In this document: piece by piece, positions 8,757-9,493 of the stretch | Position numbering within the stretch: position 1 is the first letter of the stretch | Layout of the letters: every line of letters starts with the position of its first letter | Assembly (NCBI GenBank): GCA_030828265.1 | Contig: JAURCW010000036.1 | Location: 1 to 9,493 of the forward strand | DNA length: 9,493 bases | DNA from: Burkholderiales bacterium | GTDB taxonomy: Bacteria > Pseudomonadota > Gammaproteobacteria > Burkholderiales > Burkholderiaceae_A | Direction: 5' to 3' | Program-made: the position numbers and the translations under genes | Notes under the pieces: model-generated | What the model was told of the DNA's origin: nothing | Database searches by the model: none | Seen by the model: the letters and a program-made list of their open reading frames with translations, nothing else

Positions 8757-9493
8757 CTAGACAACAGACGTCATGTCTCCCGCTTCTCCTCCCTGAGCGG
8801 GCGCCTTCACAAAGGCATTATCGCCGGTAGCCTCGCTACCGGCTTTTTTTTGCCCTAACCAGTCGGCGAGTGTCTCAAGCAGCTCGTCTCGTCCGGTCTG
8901 TTTAAGGCCCGAGAAAAGCGAGGCCGAAACCGAACCACCCCATTGGGCCCCGTTATCTTTAATACGTGCATTAACAGCCCGAAGCGTTTGAGCTTGTTGT
9001 TGGCGCCCGAGCTTGTCGGCCTTAGTTAGTAAGATATGAACAGGCCTGCGTCGCGGCCCAAACCAGTCGAGAAGCTGCGTGTCGAGAATGCCCAAGGGGT
9101 GCCGACAGTCGCAGACCAGAATGAGCCCCATCAAATTCGTCCGCGTAGAAAGGTAGCGCGACAATTCCAACTGCCACTGCTTTTGCATAACCTTGCTTAC
9201 TGCGGCGTACCCATAGCCAGGTAAGTCGACAAGGCGGCCAACTTCTTCCTCTTTATCAAAGAGCCCGAAAAGGTTGATTAGCCGTGTGCGACCAGGGGTT
9301 TTGCTCGCGAAGGCGAGCCGCCGCCTTTGGCAAAGTACATTCAGTGTGGTGGACTTTCCCGCGTTTGAGCGCCCGGCAATAGCAAACTCAGGCGCTGAAG
9401 GGCTCGGAAGCTGATCAACACGGGCGGCACTTTTTATGAACTCAATGGCGGAAAGCCGACGAGAGAGCCAGTCGGCCTCGGCGGAGGGGGGGC
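8757..9493 (-). CDS. engB: EngB (YihA/YsxC), ribosome-biogenesis GTPase, start beyond window end
   Basis: The minus-strand frame is open from the window end to TAG at 8759-8757 (244 full codons), so the start lies just beyond 9493. It is a TrmE-Era-EngA-EngB-type GTPase: G1 GRSNAGKST (9374-9348), switch I KTPGRT (9302-9285) with LINLFGL after it, G3 DLPGYGYA (9227-9204), G4 TKADK and G5 SASLFSGLKQTG. In this family the protein helps assemble the large ribosomal subunit. The conserved domain ends at about ETLADWLG; a 31-residue tail rich in Gly, Ala and Glu follows and looks unconserved. The tail's codons contain an A8 run and a strong hairpin, discussed separately. An internal ATG at 9188 is not the start, since it would remove G1 to G3. 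Pairing with hemB is common in betaproteobacteria. Confidence 0.97.
   Translation of the reverse strand, partial: PPSAEADWLSRRLSAIEFIKSAARVDQLPSPSAPEFAIAGRSNAGKSTTLNVLCQRRRLAFASKTPGRTRLINLFGLFDKEEEVGRLVDLPGYGYAAVSKVMQKQWQLELSRYLSTRTNLMGLILVCDCRHPLGILDTQLLDWFGPRRRPVHILLTKADKLGRQQQAQTLRAVNARIKDNGAQWGGSVSASLFSGLKQTGRDELLETLADWLGQKKAGSEATGDNAFVKAPAQGGEAGDMTSVV
8779..8801 (+). other. Secondary hairpin upstream of the plus-strand terminator
   Basis: CCCGCT and AGCGGG form a 6-bp inverted repeat around an 11-nt loop, 21 nt before the terminator stem. It could be a structured element of an RNA that ends at 8851, or only a coincidence of the GC-rich engB 3' end. Confidence 0.25.
8823..8851 (+). terminator. 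Rho-independent terminator, plus strand, inside the engB 3' end
   Basis: A perfect 9-bp GC-rich stem (GCCGGTAGC and GCTACCGGC) with a CTC loop is followed at once by T8. This is a textbook intrinsic terminator for plus-strand transcription. It lies antisense within the engB coding tail. On the minus strand no T-run follows the stem, so it would not end engB transcripts. The nearest plus-strand gene is hisD, ending about 1.2 kb earlier. Confidence 0.8.

Noticed and set aside
9186..9188. Internal ATG as the start of engB
   Set aside because: The frame stays open to the window end and encodes G1, switch I and G3 motifs upstream, so the gene continues past 9493.

Overview
This window looks like chromosome from a betaproteobacterium, most likely of the order Burkholderiales. 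I infer this from the gene order (mlaF-E-D-A-C-B, an ABC ATPase, a BolA-family gene, murA, hisG and hisD, then convergent hemB and engB), from the moderately high GC content, and from family details: a short-form HisG, an aspartate-type HemB and an MlaF tail with the FHYPAP sequence. No taxon can be named from the sequence alone.

Positions 1-7627, plus strand: one closely packed run of eleven genes. It opens with the last 70 codons of mlaF, then mlaE, mlaD, mlaA, mlaC and mlaB. Together these encode the Mla phospholipid trafficking pathway, which keeps phospholipids out of the outer leaflet of the outer membrane: MlaA at the outer membrane, MlaC in the periplasm, and the MlaFEDB complex in the inner membrane. 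Next come an ABC ATPase of the ABC-2 export type with no permease gene beside it, a small BolA/IbaG-like protein (iron-sulfur/glutaredoxin partner), murA (first committed step of peptidoglycan synthesis), and hisG and hisD (first and last enzymes of histidine synthesis). Gaps are 61 nt or less and three junctions are 4-nt stop/start overlaps, so most of the run is probably co-transcribed. No promoter or terminator is evident inside it.

Positions 7637-9493, minus strand: engB (ribosome-assembly GTPase, its start lying beyond the window end) followed by hemB (porphobilinogen synthase). hisD and hemB converge with only 9 nt between their stop codons, so no terminator fits there. The 115-nt engB-hemB gap holds the hemB leader, including a hairpin that overlaps its Shine-Dalgarno sequence. 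A very good intrinsic terminator reading on the plus strand lies inside the 3' end of engB.

There is no mobile element, CRISPR array, tRNA or rRNA, and no gene-free stretch longer than 300 nt. Most of the window is conserved housekeeping sequence and I do not see a new multi-gene system. The points worth a second look are the ABC ATPase that lacks its permease, the terminator/A8-tract module in the engB tail, and the hemB leader hairpin.
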